NCBI GenBank assembly: GCA_018302465.1
Contig: JAGVZQ010000011.1
Coordinates: 1 to 32,591 of the forward strand
Direction of reading: 5' to 3'
Length of the DNA stretch: 32,591 bases
From: Candidatus Woesearchaeota archaeon
GTDB lineage: Archaea > Nanobdellota > Nanobdellia > SCGC-AAA011-G17 > GW2011-AR20
How positions within the stretch are numbered: the stretch's first letter is position 1; each line of letters opens with the position of its first letter. Position numbers and translations under genes: made by a program. Positions 7,662 to 14,527 of the stretch are shown one piece after another. Under the pieces are notes generated by a model. The model ran no database searches. It worked only from the letters and a program-made list of their open reading frames with translations, and was not told the origin of the DNA.

Positions 7662-8463
7662 TAGCTTCTATCCACTCTTTTGGATTATCTCTCTTCAATG
7701 CTCCCTCTAAAGAATAAATAGCTATTTCCCTGCATCCGCTTTTCTCTGCCATATCTAAGTCAGAAATAAACTCAGTTACATTTCTATAAACTCCCTCAGT
7801 TTTTAAAGCTCCTGTCCCTATTAATCCAATAGAAAACATTACATTTGGATTTTTCTTGACTGCCAACTTAGTAAATATTTTTAGATACAACCTTATTATA
7901 GGTCTTAAAAAACTCCCTGCAAAAGTAGAATAACACATATAATTTTTTGCCATGCCATGTTCTAATTCAATAAATGTTCCATGGTTCTTTAAATACCATC
8001 TTGCAAAAGGGAACTCATTTATCAGCATGTTAACATTCTTCGTAACAACACCTGAACCCTTTCCAGCTACATCATAAACAACTTTTTTTAGATACTCATT
8101 ATTCTCCCCTTTCTGAAATATCTTTCTTATAGCATAAAAAATAATTTTAGGGGTAGTATACTCCCATTTAGGAATAGGGGGCTCTAAATCTATCTTAATC
8201 TTTATTCCTTTATACTGCTTTAATTTGTCAATGCTTTTTTTGCTCGTAAATCCTGAAAACCAGTATCCTTCTTTTCTAGAAAGCAAAGGCCAGGGGTACA
8301 TGAAAATTTTTATTTTCTTCTTCCATTTTCCATATTCCTTAACACTTCTCACTCCTGTATAAATTTCAACAGGAACTTTAATCTTTTTCAATAACCTCTC
8401 AGCTTCTTTCCAGTCCTTAATTTGTTCAGGAAACTCACACCAGAATACTATCTTTTTAAACAT
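7645..8463 (-). CDS. Unrecognised protein, possibly TIM-barrel-like
   Basis: The ATG at 8463 is preferred over the in-frame TTG one codon earlier. The protein of about 272 residues is soluble, basic and without a signal peptide. Alternating hydrophobic strands and helices (KKIVFWCEF, VPVEIYTGVRS, KIKIFMYPWPL, IKIKIDLEPP and, near the end, CREIAIYSLEGAL) suggest a barrel-like alpha/beta enzyme, with acidic residues at strand ends (E in CEF, D and E in DLEPP). I do not recognise the family and assign no reaction. It is convergent with and overlaps the glycosyltransferase by 17 bases, so it may belong to the same glycan module. Confidence 0.6.
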   Translation of the reverse strand: MFKKIVFWCEFPEQIKDWKEAERLLKKIKVPVEIYTGVRSVKEYGKWKKKIKIFMYPWPLLSRKEGYWFSGFTSKKSIDKLKQYKGIKIKIDLEPPIPKWEYTTPKIIFYAIRKIFQKGENNEYLKKVVYDVAGKGSGVVTKNVNMLINEFPFARWYLKNHGTFIELEHGMAKNYMCYSTFAGSFLRPIIRLYLKIFTKLAVKKNPNVMFSIGLIGTGALKTEGVYRNVTEFISDLDMAEKSGCREIAIYSLEGALKRDNPKEWIEAINEFV

Positions 8464-8537
8464 CAAAATCTAGATATATTTGAAGTATAAATATTTTTAG
8501 GTAAAATTTAAATAACCTCTTTCTTTGGACTTCTTAA

Positions 8538-8570
8538 GGGCGGGGATGCCACATCACAGCCGATTCCCGA
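8538..8570. other. GC-rich island between two minus-strand genes, possible small RNA
   Basis: The spacer 8464-8594 is very AT-rich except for 33 bases that are mostly G and C. CGGGGA (8541-8546) pairs with TTCCCG (8564-8569), allowing one G-T pair. A TATA-like tttaaata lies about 25 bases before it on the plus strand. Its gcggggatgcc also begins the tRNA-Leu at 9473, but no tRNA can be completed and no C/D boxes are present. Confidence 0.3.
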
Positions 8571-8594
8571 TAAAAATAAATAGTTAACAGAAGA

Positions 8595-8924
8595 TTAAGC
8601 AGTTAACATCTCTTCTTTCCTTAACTCTTCTTTAACTTTCTGGTGTGCAGTTTCCCAAAAGAAATCCCTAAATTTCTTAACAACAGGATTCTCTAAATAA
8701 AGCCTATACATCTTGGCTTTTCCAACAATCCTAGTCTGTTTTACTATTTTATTTTCTTCCAGCTTACTCCAAAATAGTTTTAAAGTGGCATATCCAACAC
8801 CAGAGTGTTTTGCAATATCCGTCATACTATAATCAAAATCTTCATGGACTACTAAAAAATCCAAAACTCTATTTATAGGATTATCTCCAAACACCTCTAA
8901 AAAGATAGTTTTATCATTTTCCAT
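8595..8924 (-). CDS. Winged-helix DNA-binding protein
   Basis: The ATG at 8924 gives MENDKTIFLEVFGDNPINRVLDFL, the usual opening of small archaeal winged-helix regulators. The TTG-started track ORF adds seven unlikely residues. The protein has about 109 residues. A helix-turn-helix reads Y-S-M-T-D-I-A-K-H-S-G-V-G-Y-A-T-L-K-L (about 33-50). A wing follows (I-V-K-Q-T-R-I-V-G-K-A-K-M-Y-R-L), then a charged C-terminal helix. It should be a transcription regulator; target and ligand are unknown. TATA-like tttataaa sits about 26 bases upstream, indicating a leaderless mRNA. Confidence 0.75.
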   Translation of the reverse strand: MENDKTIFLEVFGDNPINRVLDFLVVHEDFDYSMTDIAKHSGVGYATLKLFWSKLEENKIVKQTRIVGKAKMYRLYLENPVVKKFRDFFWETAHQKVKEELRKEEMLTA

Positions 8925-9033
8925 TGTAAAAATTAAGAAGAACAACTTATTTATAAATATTCCTGTTTTTAGCTAATATGGGTTATAAATATGAATAAAA
9001 AGAATTAAATATTTTTTTACTAATTTATCATTA

Positions 9034-9303
9034 ATGGGAAAGAAATTATCAAAATCAGAATATAAGAAAATAAAAGGACAAATAATCAAAAAGCTATATT
9101 ATAAAAAAGCTTTCAGTAAAGGGCATCTTCTTTATGAAAGATTAACTTCTGGTATCCCCCCGCATCTAAAAGGTTTTGTGAATGAAGTTCTAAATGATTT
9201 AATTAAAGAAGAATTAGTTATTTATTATGGAAAAACAAAATATGGAGATGCTTATCAGTTAAATGTTAAAAAGTTAAGAGAGATTATAGAAATTATCGGT
9301 TAA
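9034..9303 (+). CDS. Small basic winged-helix-like protein
   Basis: The 89-residue basic protein has a helical N terminus (KSEYKKIKGQIIKKLYYKKAF). The order helix, helix, then a strand pair, with the end L-V-I-Y-Y-G-K-T-K-Y-G-D-A-Y-Q-L-N, resembles a winged helix with its wing. I do not recognise a named family. DNA or RNA binding is inferred from charge and fold pattern. The start is preceded by an AT-rich TATA-like stretch at about 9007-9015. Confidence 0.55.
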   Translation: MGKKLSKSEYKKIKGQIIKKLYYKKAFSKGHLLYERLTSGIPPHLKGFVNEVLNDLIKEELVIYYGKTKYGDAYQLNVKKLREIIEIIG

Positions 9304-9320
9304 AATAAACAAGTTAGTCT

Positions 9321-9335
9321 TTACAACTATTGTAA
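9321..9335. promoter_or_regulatory. Perfect 6-3-6 palindrome, possible operator
   Basis: TTACAA-CTA-TTGTAA lies 18 bases after the stop of the winged-helix-like gene and 17 bases before the long hairpin. Its form suits a dimeric DNA-binding protein. No binding protein can be named. Confidence 0.3.
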
Positions 9336-9352
9336 TCCAGTAAATTTAAAAA

Positions 9353-9428
9353 GTTGCTAACGCAACAGAATTCTCATATTTTGCGGGAGTGCCGCAGAAT
9401 AAAGATTTCTTGAAGCGTTAATCGCAAC
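9353..9428 (+). ncRNA. 76-nt long imperfect hairpin, candidate structured RNA
   Basis: GTTGC-TAACGC pairs with GCGTTA-(ATC)-GCAAC. Within this, AGAA/TTCT and TCT/AGA pair around a T-T mismatch. TATTTTGCGG then pairs with CCGCAGAATA (one G-T) around the loop GAGTG. That is about 28 pairs in one arm, in a gene-free spacer before tRNA-Leu. It has some features of an H/ACA guide (an internal pocket and a nearby ACA at 9427), but the ACA-to-pocket spacing does not fit well. No C/D boxes are seen. A TATA-like aatttaaaa immediately precedes it, too close for a standard promoter, so it may be processed from a longer transcript. Confidence 0.4.
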
Positions 9429-9503
9429 AAAAACATTATTAAACTGGTTACGCATTGGATTTCTTATGTTGTGCGGGGATGCCGGAGCGGTCAAACGGGA
9501 CAG

Positions 9504-9521
9504 AAATCAACAATTGTCCAA
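9504..9521 (+). other. Non-canonical tRNA-Leu intron 1 (position 30/31), bulge-helix-bulge
   Basis: The exon GGAC pairs with the intron GTCC. The bulges are AGA and AAC, and the short distal helix AAT/ATT closes the loop CAACA. Cutting after the second bulge base on each side removes AAATCAACAATTGTCCAA and rebuilds the stem ACAGC. The outer helix is weak (one G-C pair), so this is a relaxed motif. Confidence 0.8.
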
Positions 9522-9528
9522 CCTCAAG

Positions 9529-9541
9529 AACGCTCTAAGAA
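9529..9541 (+). other. Proposed tRNA-Leu intron 2 (canonical position 37/38)
   Basis: Removing the 13 bases after CTCAAG joins it to AGCTGT and completes the loop CTCAAGA and stem ACAGC/GCTGT. The bulge-helix-bulge is relaxed: the central helix CTCA/TAAG has a mismatch and the loop is minimal. It depends on intron 1 being removed. Confidence 0.6.
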
Positions 9542-9630
9542 AGCTGTTGGCTTAGTGCCTTCGTAGGTTCGAATCCTACTCCCCGCATACAAAAACATAC
9601 TTTTTTATTTATATCGTAGTTAGTAAAAAC

Positions 9631-9987
9631 ATGCATCAAATAATACAATACATAGACTTTCCAGGTAGATATCAAAGAAGAACTCTTGTAGCAATAGCAC
9701 AATCTAGTGGAGTCTCAGATTTAATTGCAACTTTTTTAAAAGAGAATGCAAGGAGAGTAGGTGATAACATTTACCACTTATGGGATTCTTCAGTTAGATA
9801 TAGAATAGATTCACAAGATGAATTAGAGTCTAACATAGCACTAGACTTTACTACTAGAACACACAGAGGATTAAGAGAAAGTATGGGTATAGTATTAGCT
9901 GCTTTCCCAGATACTTTCCAGGAATATGCAAGCATGCCCGACCCATTACTTCAGATTAGGGTTGGAATACTGGCAGGACAACCATGA
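9631..9987 (+). CDS. Unrecognised 118-residue protein coupled to a methyltransferase
   Basis: The ATG at 9631 follows a TATA-like tttatata by about 20 bases. The protein is soluble and mostly helical (MHQIIQYIDFPGRYQRRT... ending RVGILAGQP), with no Cys motif or membrane segment. Its TGA overlaps the ATG of the next gene (ATGA), which implies translational coupling with the methyltransferase. I do not recognise a family. Confidence 0.55.
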   Translation: MHQIIQYIDFPGRYQRRTLVAIAQSSGVSDLIATFLKENARRVGDNIYHLWDSSVRYRIDSQDELESNIALDFTTRTHRGLRESMGIVLAAFPDTFQEYASMPDPLLQIRVGILAGQP

Positions 9988-10544
9988 AAGATTTCTTTAA
10001 AAAAATAAAATCTCTGAAAAGAGGCCCTGCAATAATGAAGGAAAAAGACATAGGGGCTATTCTAGCAAACGTAGACATAGACAGAAACTCAGTAGTTTTA
10101 GATGCAGGCTCTGGAACTGGTTTAATGACTATTTATTTAGCAAAATTTGTTAAAAAAGTTTACAGTTATGATTCAAACAAGGAGTTCTTAACAATAACAA
10201 AAGAAAATTCAAAATATCTCAATCTAAAAAATATAGTTTTTAAAAATAAAGATATAACAAAAGAAATAGAAGAAAAAGACTTGGATTTCATAAACTTGGA
10301 TATGAAAGATCCGCAAAAAGCATTAAAAAATGCAAAAAAAGCTCTAAAAGAGCAAGGATATCTCTCTGCTTACTTGCCAAATATAACTCAGGTTATAGAG
10401 TTCTGCAATAGTCTAAATGGCTTTAGATTAATCAAAGTTTTTGAAATAATAGAACGCCCTTGGATTATAAACAACCAGATAGCAAGGCCAGAGAACATGA
10501 TTCTAGGCCATACAGCATTTATAGTTATCCTACAAAAGGCCTAA
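9984..10544 (+). CDS. TrmI-like class I methyltransferase (tRNA adenine-N1 type)
   Basis: The 186-residue Rossmann methyltransferase has SAM motif I V-L-D-A-G-S-G-T-G-L-M-T (about residues 38-49), with an acidic motif II (Y-S-Y-D-S-N) and D-F-I-N-L-D-M as the motif IV region. The lead-in R-G-P-A-I-M-K-E-K-D-I-G-A-I-L and the ending R-P-x-x-M-I-L-G-H-T-A-F-I resemble archaeal TrmI, which methylates N1 of adenines in the tRNA T loop (57/58). It is shorter than typical TrmI (about 250), lacking most of the N-terminal beta domain, so target specificity is uncertain. It is coupled to the gene before it, and two tRNA genes with introns lie in the same part of the window. Confidence 0.7.
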   Translation: MKDFFKKIKSLKRGPAIMKEKDIGAILANVDIDRNSVVLDAGSGTGLMTIYLAKFVKKVYSYDSNKEFLTITKENSKYLNLKNIVFKNKDITKEIEEKDLDFINLDMKDPQKALKNAKKALKEQGYLSAYLPNITQVIEFCNSLNGFRLIKVFEIIERPWIINNQIARPENMILGHTAFIVILQKA

Positions 10545-10605
10545 TTTTGTTATCACTCAGTAATTTCACTAAGATTTAAATATCTGTGCAATATAGAGTT
10601 AACTT

Positions 10606-11277
10606 ATGGAAGGGGATTATAAAAAGATAGTACCAGCTTTGATTAAAAAGGGGATAGATAATATTAATCTGTCTATGTTCTCTGAAGATGTAAGGAAGAA
10701 GCTACTAAATGCAGCAGGAGATGAATATTTCAAGAAAGGACTAATGCCTGAAGCAATAAAAGCTTTTTCTATGGCTCAAAACGGTCCAAAACTCATTGAA
10801 GTAGGGGATTACTTCATAGGCATTGAAATGTATCATAAAGCTATAGATTCCTATAAGCTTGCAAATAATAAGCAAAAATTAATGAAAGTAGGAGAAAAAG
10901 CATTAAAAGAAGGGAAAATAAGCGAAGCAATAAAGGCATTCAAGATATGTGAAGATACTGAAAAATTAAAGGAAGTAGGAGAGTACTGCTTCAAATCTGA
11001 AAAATTCAGGTTCGCACTGGAAATATATGATGCTCTTGGCAATAAAGATAAAATAAACCTAATTGGAGATTTATTCCTGGAAAGAAACCAGTTGGAAGAT
11101 GCTGCGCAAGCTTATGAATTATCAGGAAACAAAGATAGGCTTAATAAACTAGGAGATGCATTATTCAAGGAAGGAATAGTTCCAGCAGCTTTAAAATGCT
11201 ATGAAGCATCCGAAAACGAAACAATGGTGAAATTTATCAAGGAAAATTTCGAAAAAGAGGACAGAATATATATTTAA
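10606..11277 (+). CDS. TPR-like alpha-solenoid repeat protein
   Basis: The 223-residue protein is built from about six helical hairpins of roughly 31 residues. The consensus is KL-x-x-VG-(D/E)-x-x-x-x-x-x-x-x-x-x-A-I-x-x-Y/F-x-x-A-x-N. Examples are K-L-I-E-V-G-D-Y-F and K-L-M-K-V-G-E-K-A-L. Such repeats make protein-protein contacts. The gene is separated by one base from the coiled-coil gene that follows, forming a two-gene unit, so the two products may bind each other. TATA-like tttaaata is about 32 bases upstream. Confidence 0.7.
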   Translation: MEGDYKKIVPALIKKGIDNINLSMFSEDVRKKLLNAAGDEYFKKGLMPEAIKAFSMAQNGPKLIEVGDYFIGIEMYHKAIDSYKLANNKQKLMKVGEKALKEGKISEAIKAFKICEDTEKLKEVGEYCFKSEKFRFALEIYDALGNKDKINLIGDLFLERNQLEDAAQAYELSGNKDRLNKLGDALFKEGIVPAALKCYEASENETMVKFIKENFEKEDRIYI

Positions 11278-11278
11278 G

Positions 11279-11629
11279 ATGGGAACTAATAGCTCCTGGG
11301 ATCTAACCGGAAGAAAGCCTAAAAAAACACCTAAAGAATTCTCTTCTTATGAAATAGACAATTTATTTGAAGCCCCTATTGAAAAGACTCTAATAACAAA
11401 AAAAAATGAACAAATTCAGAAAATAGAGCAGGTAATAACAAGGATAAATGAAATAGAAAGAAAGATGCAGAAAGGAGAAAACTATTTTAGCTTATATTAT
11501 GACATGCAAAAACAAGCAAGTAAATTTCTCGAGCTTTTTAATGAACTTGAAGGCACAAAAATTTTAATAGATGAAGCTTCTTATAAAAGAATATTAGCAG
11601 CTAAGGAAAAATTAGAAAGAGTTCTTTAA
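11279..11629 (+). CDS. Coiled-coil protein of unknown function
   Basis: The 116-residue protein starts one base after the stop of the repeat protein. It has a polar, probably disordered N terminus (residues 1-25), then a long heptad-like helical region (KNEQIQKIEQVITRINEIER and on to the end). There is no catalytic motif. The operon position suggests a partner of the helical-repeat protein; this is inference. Confidence 0.6.
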   Translation: MGTNSSWDLTGRKPKKTPKEFSSYEIDNLFEAPIEKTLITKKNEQIQKIEQVITRINEIERKMQKGENYFSLYYDMQKQASKFLELFNELEGTKILIDEASYKRILAAKEKLERVL

Positions 11630-11657
11630 ACCCAAACTTTTAAAAACCTCAAAATTC

Positions 11658-11701
11658 AAGTCAGATAAGTAAAACCTTCTATTTTCTCACTTATCTGACT
11701 T
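11658..11701. repeat. 13-bp perfect inverted repeat with an 18-base loop
   Basis: AAGTCAGATAAGT (11658-11670) and ACTTATCTGACTT (11689-11701) are exact reverse complements. The repeat lies between the coiled-coil gene and the PIN-ATPase, directly before tatataaaaa. It could be an operator overlapping a promoter, a stable 3' end for the upstream mRNA or the remains of a small mobile repeat. Confidence 0.6.
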
Positions 11702-11741
11702 ATATAAAAAGTCAAATTAGGAGTATATAAAATTAACGAAA

Positions 11742-13553
11742 ATGAAAAATATAAAGAAATTAGTGCCAGATACAAGTATAATAATTGAAAATTTAGTAAG
11801 TAAAAAAATCACTGAAAAAGAATTCAAAGTAGAAGAGGTAATAATACATGAAGCAGTTCTCTCAGAATTAGAGCACCAGGCAAATGTAGGAAGAGAAATA
11901 GGCTATTTAGGTTTAGAAGAAATAAAAAAATTACAAGAATTATCTAAAAAAAATAAATTCAAACTCTCATTCTCAGGCAGAAGACCAGTTGTTTCTGAAA
12001 TAAGACATGCTTCTTTAGGTGAAGTAGATGCTTTAATCAGGGATTTAGCTTCAGAATTAAAAGCAACTTTAATCACAGGAGATAAAGTCCAGTCTAAAGT
12101 AGCAGAAGCAAAAGGCATGGATGTTATCTACATACAACCAACAATACAAAGAAAAGAACTAACAGTTGATAAATACTTTGATAACACAACAATGTCTGTT
12201 CATATAAGAGAAAACACAATACCTTATGCTAAACGAGGTCTTCCAGGTTCATGGAAAGTAGTCCAATTAGAAACTGATGTAATCTCACAAGAATCAGTCC
12301 AGAACATAGCAAAAGAAATAGTTGAAGATGCAAAACTAAGTTCTCAGGGTTTTATTGAATCTGAAAGAAGAGGCTCTACAATAATTCAGTTAGGAAATTA
12401 CAGGATTTTAATTACAAGGCCCCCATTTTCAGATGGCTGGGAAATAACAATTGTAAAGCCGATTAAAAAAACTACATTAGATGATTACAATCTAAATGAA
12501 AAATTATTAAATAGAATAAAAAATCAGGCAGAAGGAATTTTAATTGCAGGAAGTCCAGGCCACGGGAAATCAACATTCGCAGCTGCTTTAGCTAACTTCT
12601 ATTCATCTTTAGGAAAAACAGTAAAGACAGTTGAAAACCCAAGAGATTTGCAAGTTGATGAAACAGTAACACAATATTCTATAGGCCATGGAAGACCAGA
12701 AGAAATCAGAGATACATTATTGTTAAGCAGACCAGATTATACTATGTATGACGAGATGAGAAACATTGAAGATTTTAAATTATTTGCAGATTTAAGATTA
12801 GCTGGAATTGGTTTAGCCGGAGTCGTTCATGCCACAAAAGCAGTAGATGCTATCCAAAGATTTATTGGAAAAATGGAGCTAGGTGTTATACCTCAAGTTA
12901 TAGACACAGTTCTATTCATTCAAGGTGGAAAAGTTCAAAATGTTCTAAGTCTAAACATGATAGTTAAAGTCCCTACAGGCATGACAGAAGAGGATCTAGC
13001 AAGGCCAATAGTTGAAATAAAAGATTTTGAAACAGGCAAATTAAAATATGAAGTCTATAGTTACGGAGAGGAAACAGTAGTTATTCCTGTAGAAGAGATG
13101 AAAACTAAGGACCCTATGAAAGAATTAGCTTCAAGGCAGATAGAAAAAGAATTCTCAAACTTTGTAACAGAAATAAAAGCAGAAATAACAGGAAACAGAT
13201 CTGTTACAATCTATGTTCCAGAAGACGAAATAGCAAGAGTTATTGGTAAAGATGGAGAAACAATAAAAAAATTAGAAAAAAAGATTGGATTAAACATAAA
13301 CGTAGAATCCCTTAATCATGAAGAAGAGAAAAGAGAAATAAGCTTTGAAACAGGGGAATCAAAAAAATGCGTCTGTTTCTTTGTAGATCCAAGATTCAGG
13401 GGAAGGACAGCAGATATCCATGCAGATGAAGTTTACTTATTTAGTTCAATAATTGGGAAAAATGGAGACATTAATGTAAACAAGAAAAGTAAACTTGGAA
13501 ATAACTTATTGAAAATATTAAACAATAAAAGACCAGTAAAGATGTTTATATAA
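11742..13553 (+). CDS. PIN domain - VirB11/PilT-type ATPase - KH domain protein (COG1855 type)
   Basis: The 603-residue protein combines three domains. An N-terminal PIN-type nuclease domain starts L-V-P-D-T-S-I-I-I-E and has L-I-T-G-D-K as a later acidic site. A secretion-type ATPase domain carries Walker A G-S-P-G-H-G-K-S-T-F-A (about 270-280) and the Y-D-E-M-R box. A C-terminal KH RNA-binding domain has the loop V-I-G-K-D-G-E-T-I-K-K (about 504-514). This architecture is widespread in archaea. An RNA-processing or RNA-remodelling role is inferred from PIN plus KH; the exact function is not established to my knowledge. The gene has its own promoter next to an inverted repeat, and its 3' end overlaps a small antisense gene by eight bases. 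Confidence 0.88.
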   Translation: MKNIKKLVPDTSIIIENLVSKKITEKEFKVEEVIIHEAVLSELEHQANVGREIGYLGLEEIKKLQELSKKNKFKLSFSGRRPVVSEIRHASLGEVDALIRDLASELKATLITGDKVQSKVAEAKGMDVIYIQPTIQRKELTVDKYFDNTTMSVHIRENTIPYAKRGLPGSWKVVQLETDVISQESVQNIAKEIVEDAKLSSQGFIESERRGSTIIQLGNYRILITRPPFSDGWEITIVKPIKKTTLDDYNLNEKLLNRIKNQAEGILIAGSPGHGKSTFAAALANFYSSLGKTVKTVENPRDLQVDETVTQYSIGHGRPEEIRDTLLLSRPDYTMYDEMRNIEDFKLFADLRLAGIGLAGVVHATKAVDAIQRFIGKMELGVIPQVIDTVLFIQGGKVQNVLSLNMIVKVPTGMTEEDLARPIVEIKDFETGKLKYEVYSYGEETVVIPVEEMKTKDPMKELASRQIEKEFSNFVTEIKAEITGNRSVTIYVPEDEIARVIGKDGETIKKLEKKIGLNINVESLNHEEEKREISFETGESKKCVCFFVDPRFRGRTADIHADEVYLFSSIIGKNGDINVNKKSKLGNNLLKILNNKRPVKMFI

Positions 13554-13686
13554 GATGCAGCCCATACTTAAAAAATAAATATGCAAGAAGTATTATTAAA
13601 GCTATAACCACTAAATGAATCACTCTTTTCAAAATAGCAAAAATAACAAGTATTACAATTAAAGCTATTAAAATATAATCTATCAT
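13546..13686 (-). CDS. Small two-helix membrane protein (46 residues)
   Basis: This frame is too short for the ORF track. ATG at 13684-13686 reads MIDYILIALIVILVIFAILK, a basic turn (KRVIH), then a second hydrophobic stretch to a TAA at 13546-13548. It has no stop in an otherwise stop-rich strand, a strongly hydrophobic two-helix pattern, and a TATA-like ttttataa about 20-27 bases upstream on the minus strand. It is convergent with the PIN-ATPase with an eight-base overlap. No function can be assigned. Confidence 0.6.
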   Translation of the reverse strand: MIDYILIALIVILVIFAILKRVIHLVVIALIILLAYLFFKYGLHLI

Positions 13687-13745
13687 AATTAAATATTGTT
13701 CTAAAAGTTATAAAAGGTTTTCCGTTTAGAAAAGTTTAAATATAA

Positions 13746-13761
13746 GTAAGATTGTTCTTAC
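13746..13761. promoter_or_regulatory. Operator-like palindrome of the toxin-antitoxin operon
   Basis: GTAAGA-TTGT-TCTTAC is a perfect 6-4-6 inverted repeat lying between the TATA-like tttaaatata and the ATG at 13772. The position is suited to autorepression by the AbrB-type antitoxin. Confidence 0.55.
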
Positions 13762-13771
13762 CTAGATAAAA

Positions 13772-14038
13772 ATGGAAATTGCTATAACTAAACTAAGTTC
13801 TAAAGGACAAGTTGTAATACCTAGAGAAATGAGAAAAGACATTAAAGAAGGAGAGAAACTAATCATTATCAAGGAAGGAAATAGTATGATAATGAAAAAA
13901 GCCAGTAAATTAGACAAACAATTAAAAGAAGATTTAGAATTTGCCAGAAGAACTGAAGAAGCTTGGAAAAGATACGAAAACGGCAAATTCAAAAGCATGG
14001 ACGCTAAAGATTTCTTAAAAGAACTTAAAAAATGGTAA
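13772..14038 (+). CDS. AbrB/SpoVT-type antitoxin
   Basis: The 88-residue protein begins with a swapped-hairpin AbrB domain: I-T-K-L-S-S-K-G-Q-V-V-I-P-R-E-M-R (residues 5-21), then G-E-K-L-I-I-I-K. A helical C-terminal tail (about 45-88) would wrap and neutralise the toxin. The stop overlaps the next start by seven bases, the usual antitoxin-first order. A palindrome sits at the promoter. Members bind DNA as dimers and repress their own operon. Confidence 0.85.
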   Translation: MEIAITKLSSKGQVVIPREMRKDIKEGEKLIIIKEGNSMIMKKASKLDKQLKEDLEFARRTEEAWKRYENGKFKSMDAKDFLKELKKW

Positions 14039-14280
14039 CTGTTGATTTTGAAGCTCCATTCAAGCAGAGAATGAAAAAAGTTAAAGATATCGGTACAAAA
14101 AATAAAATAAAAAAACAAATTGATAAAATAATTAATAACCCAGAAATTGGAAAACCAATGAGATACAATAGAAAAGGCACGAGAGAGTTGTACATTTCTC
14201 CTTTTAGGTTATCATATATCTATTTGGATAAAGAGAACAAAATAGTTTTTCTAGATTTATATCATAAAGACGAGCAATAA
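14032..14280 (+). CDS. RelE/ParE-family toxin
   Basis: The 82-residue basic protein has the RelE-like layout: two N-terminal helices (APFKQRMKKVKDIGTKNKIKKQ), then a sheet G-T-R-E-L-Y-I-S-P-F-R-L-S-Y-I-Y and the end F-L-D-L-Y-H-K-D-E. The Arg residues and terminal Tyr/His/Lys suit an mRNA-cleaving RelE-type toxin, though ParE-like function cannot be excluded. It is translated in overlap with the AbrB-type antitoxin. Confidence 0.8.
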   Translation: MVTVDFEAPFKQRMKKVKDIGTKNKIKKQIDKIINNPEIGKPMRYNRKGTRELYISPFRLSYIYLDKENKIVFLDLYHKDEQ

Positions 14281-14325
14281 GTTTTCCATAATTCTTTTAA
14301 ACTTACTATTTAATGTTTTTAGTAT

Positions 14326-14400
14326 GCCCGGGTAGCTCAGCTTGGATAGAGCGAAGCACTCCTAATGCTTAGGCCGAGGGTTCGAATCCCTTCTCGGGCG
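14326..14400 (+). tRNA. tRNA-Arg(CCT)
   Basis: The acceptor GCCCGGG pairs with CTCGGGC (one G-T), with G as discriminator and no CCA. The D arm AGCTCAGCTTGGATAGAGC is standard. The anticodon stem AAGCA/TGCTT encloses CTCCTAA with CCT at 14361-14363. The T arm is GAGGG-TTCGAAT-CCCTT. There is no intron, unlike the other two tRNAs here. Confidence 0.93.
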
Positions 14401-14428
14401 GATATACCTTAAAACGACACCCTGCGTA

Positions 14429-14450
14429 TTAACTTTATAAAACAAGTTAA
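14429..14450. repeat. 7-bp inverted repeat downstream of tRNA-Arg
   Basis: TTAACTT-(8)-AAGTTAA lies in the 127-base spacer between tRNA-Arg and the next gene and overlaps an AT-rich promoter-like stretch. The spacer also holds an unused GGAGGT at about 14474. I see no gene in this spacer. Confidence 0.3.
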
Positions 14451-14527
14451 AGTATATTTAGTAAGGTTTAAAAGGAGGTAAAAAGATATTATAGTAAATA
14501 AAAAAGAGTTCTGTGATACGTTAGAAA

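Larger units (their letters stand above)
9473..9587 (+). tRNA. tRNA-Leu(CAA) with two short introns
   Basis: The acceptor GCGGGGA pairs with TCCCCGC, the discriminator is A, and the T arm GTAGG-TTCGAAT-CCTAC is standard. A long variable arm (TTGGCTTAGTGCC) marks a class II tRNA. The anticodon loop CTCAAGA places CAA at 9525-9527. The anticodon stem ACAGC/GCTGT forms only after removing 18 bases within its 5' strand and 13 bases after G37. The result is an 84-nt tRNA-Leu. No CCA is encoded. Confidence 0.88.

Noticed and set aside
9353-9428. H/ACA guide RNA as a firm call
   Set aside because: The ACA lies about 25 bases from the upper stem, not the usual 14-16, and the lower stem would include it. 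It is kept only as a structured RNA candidate.
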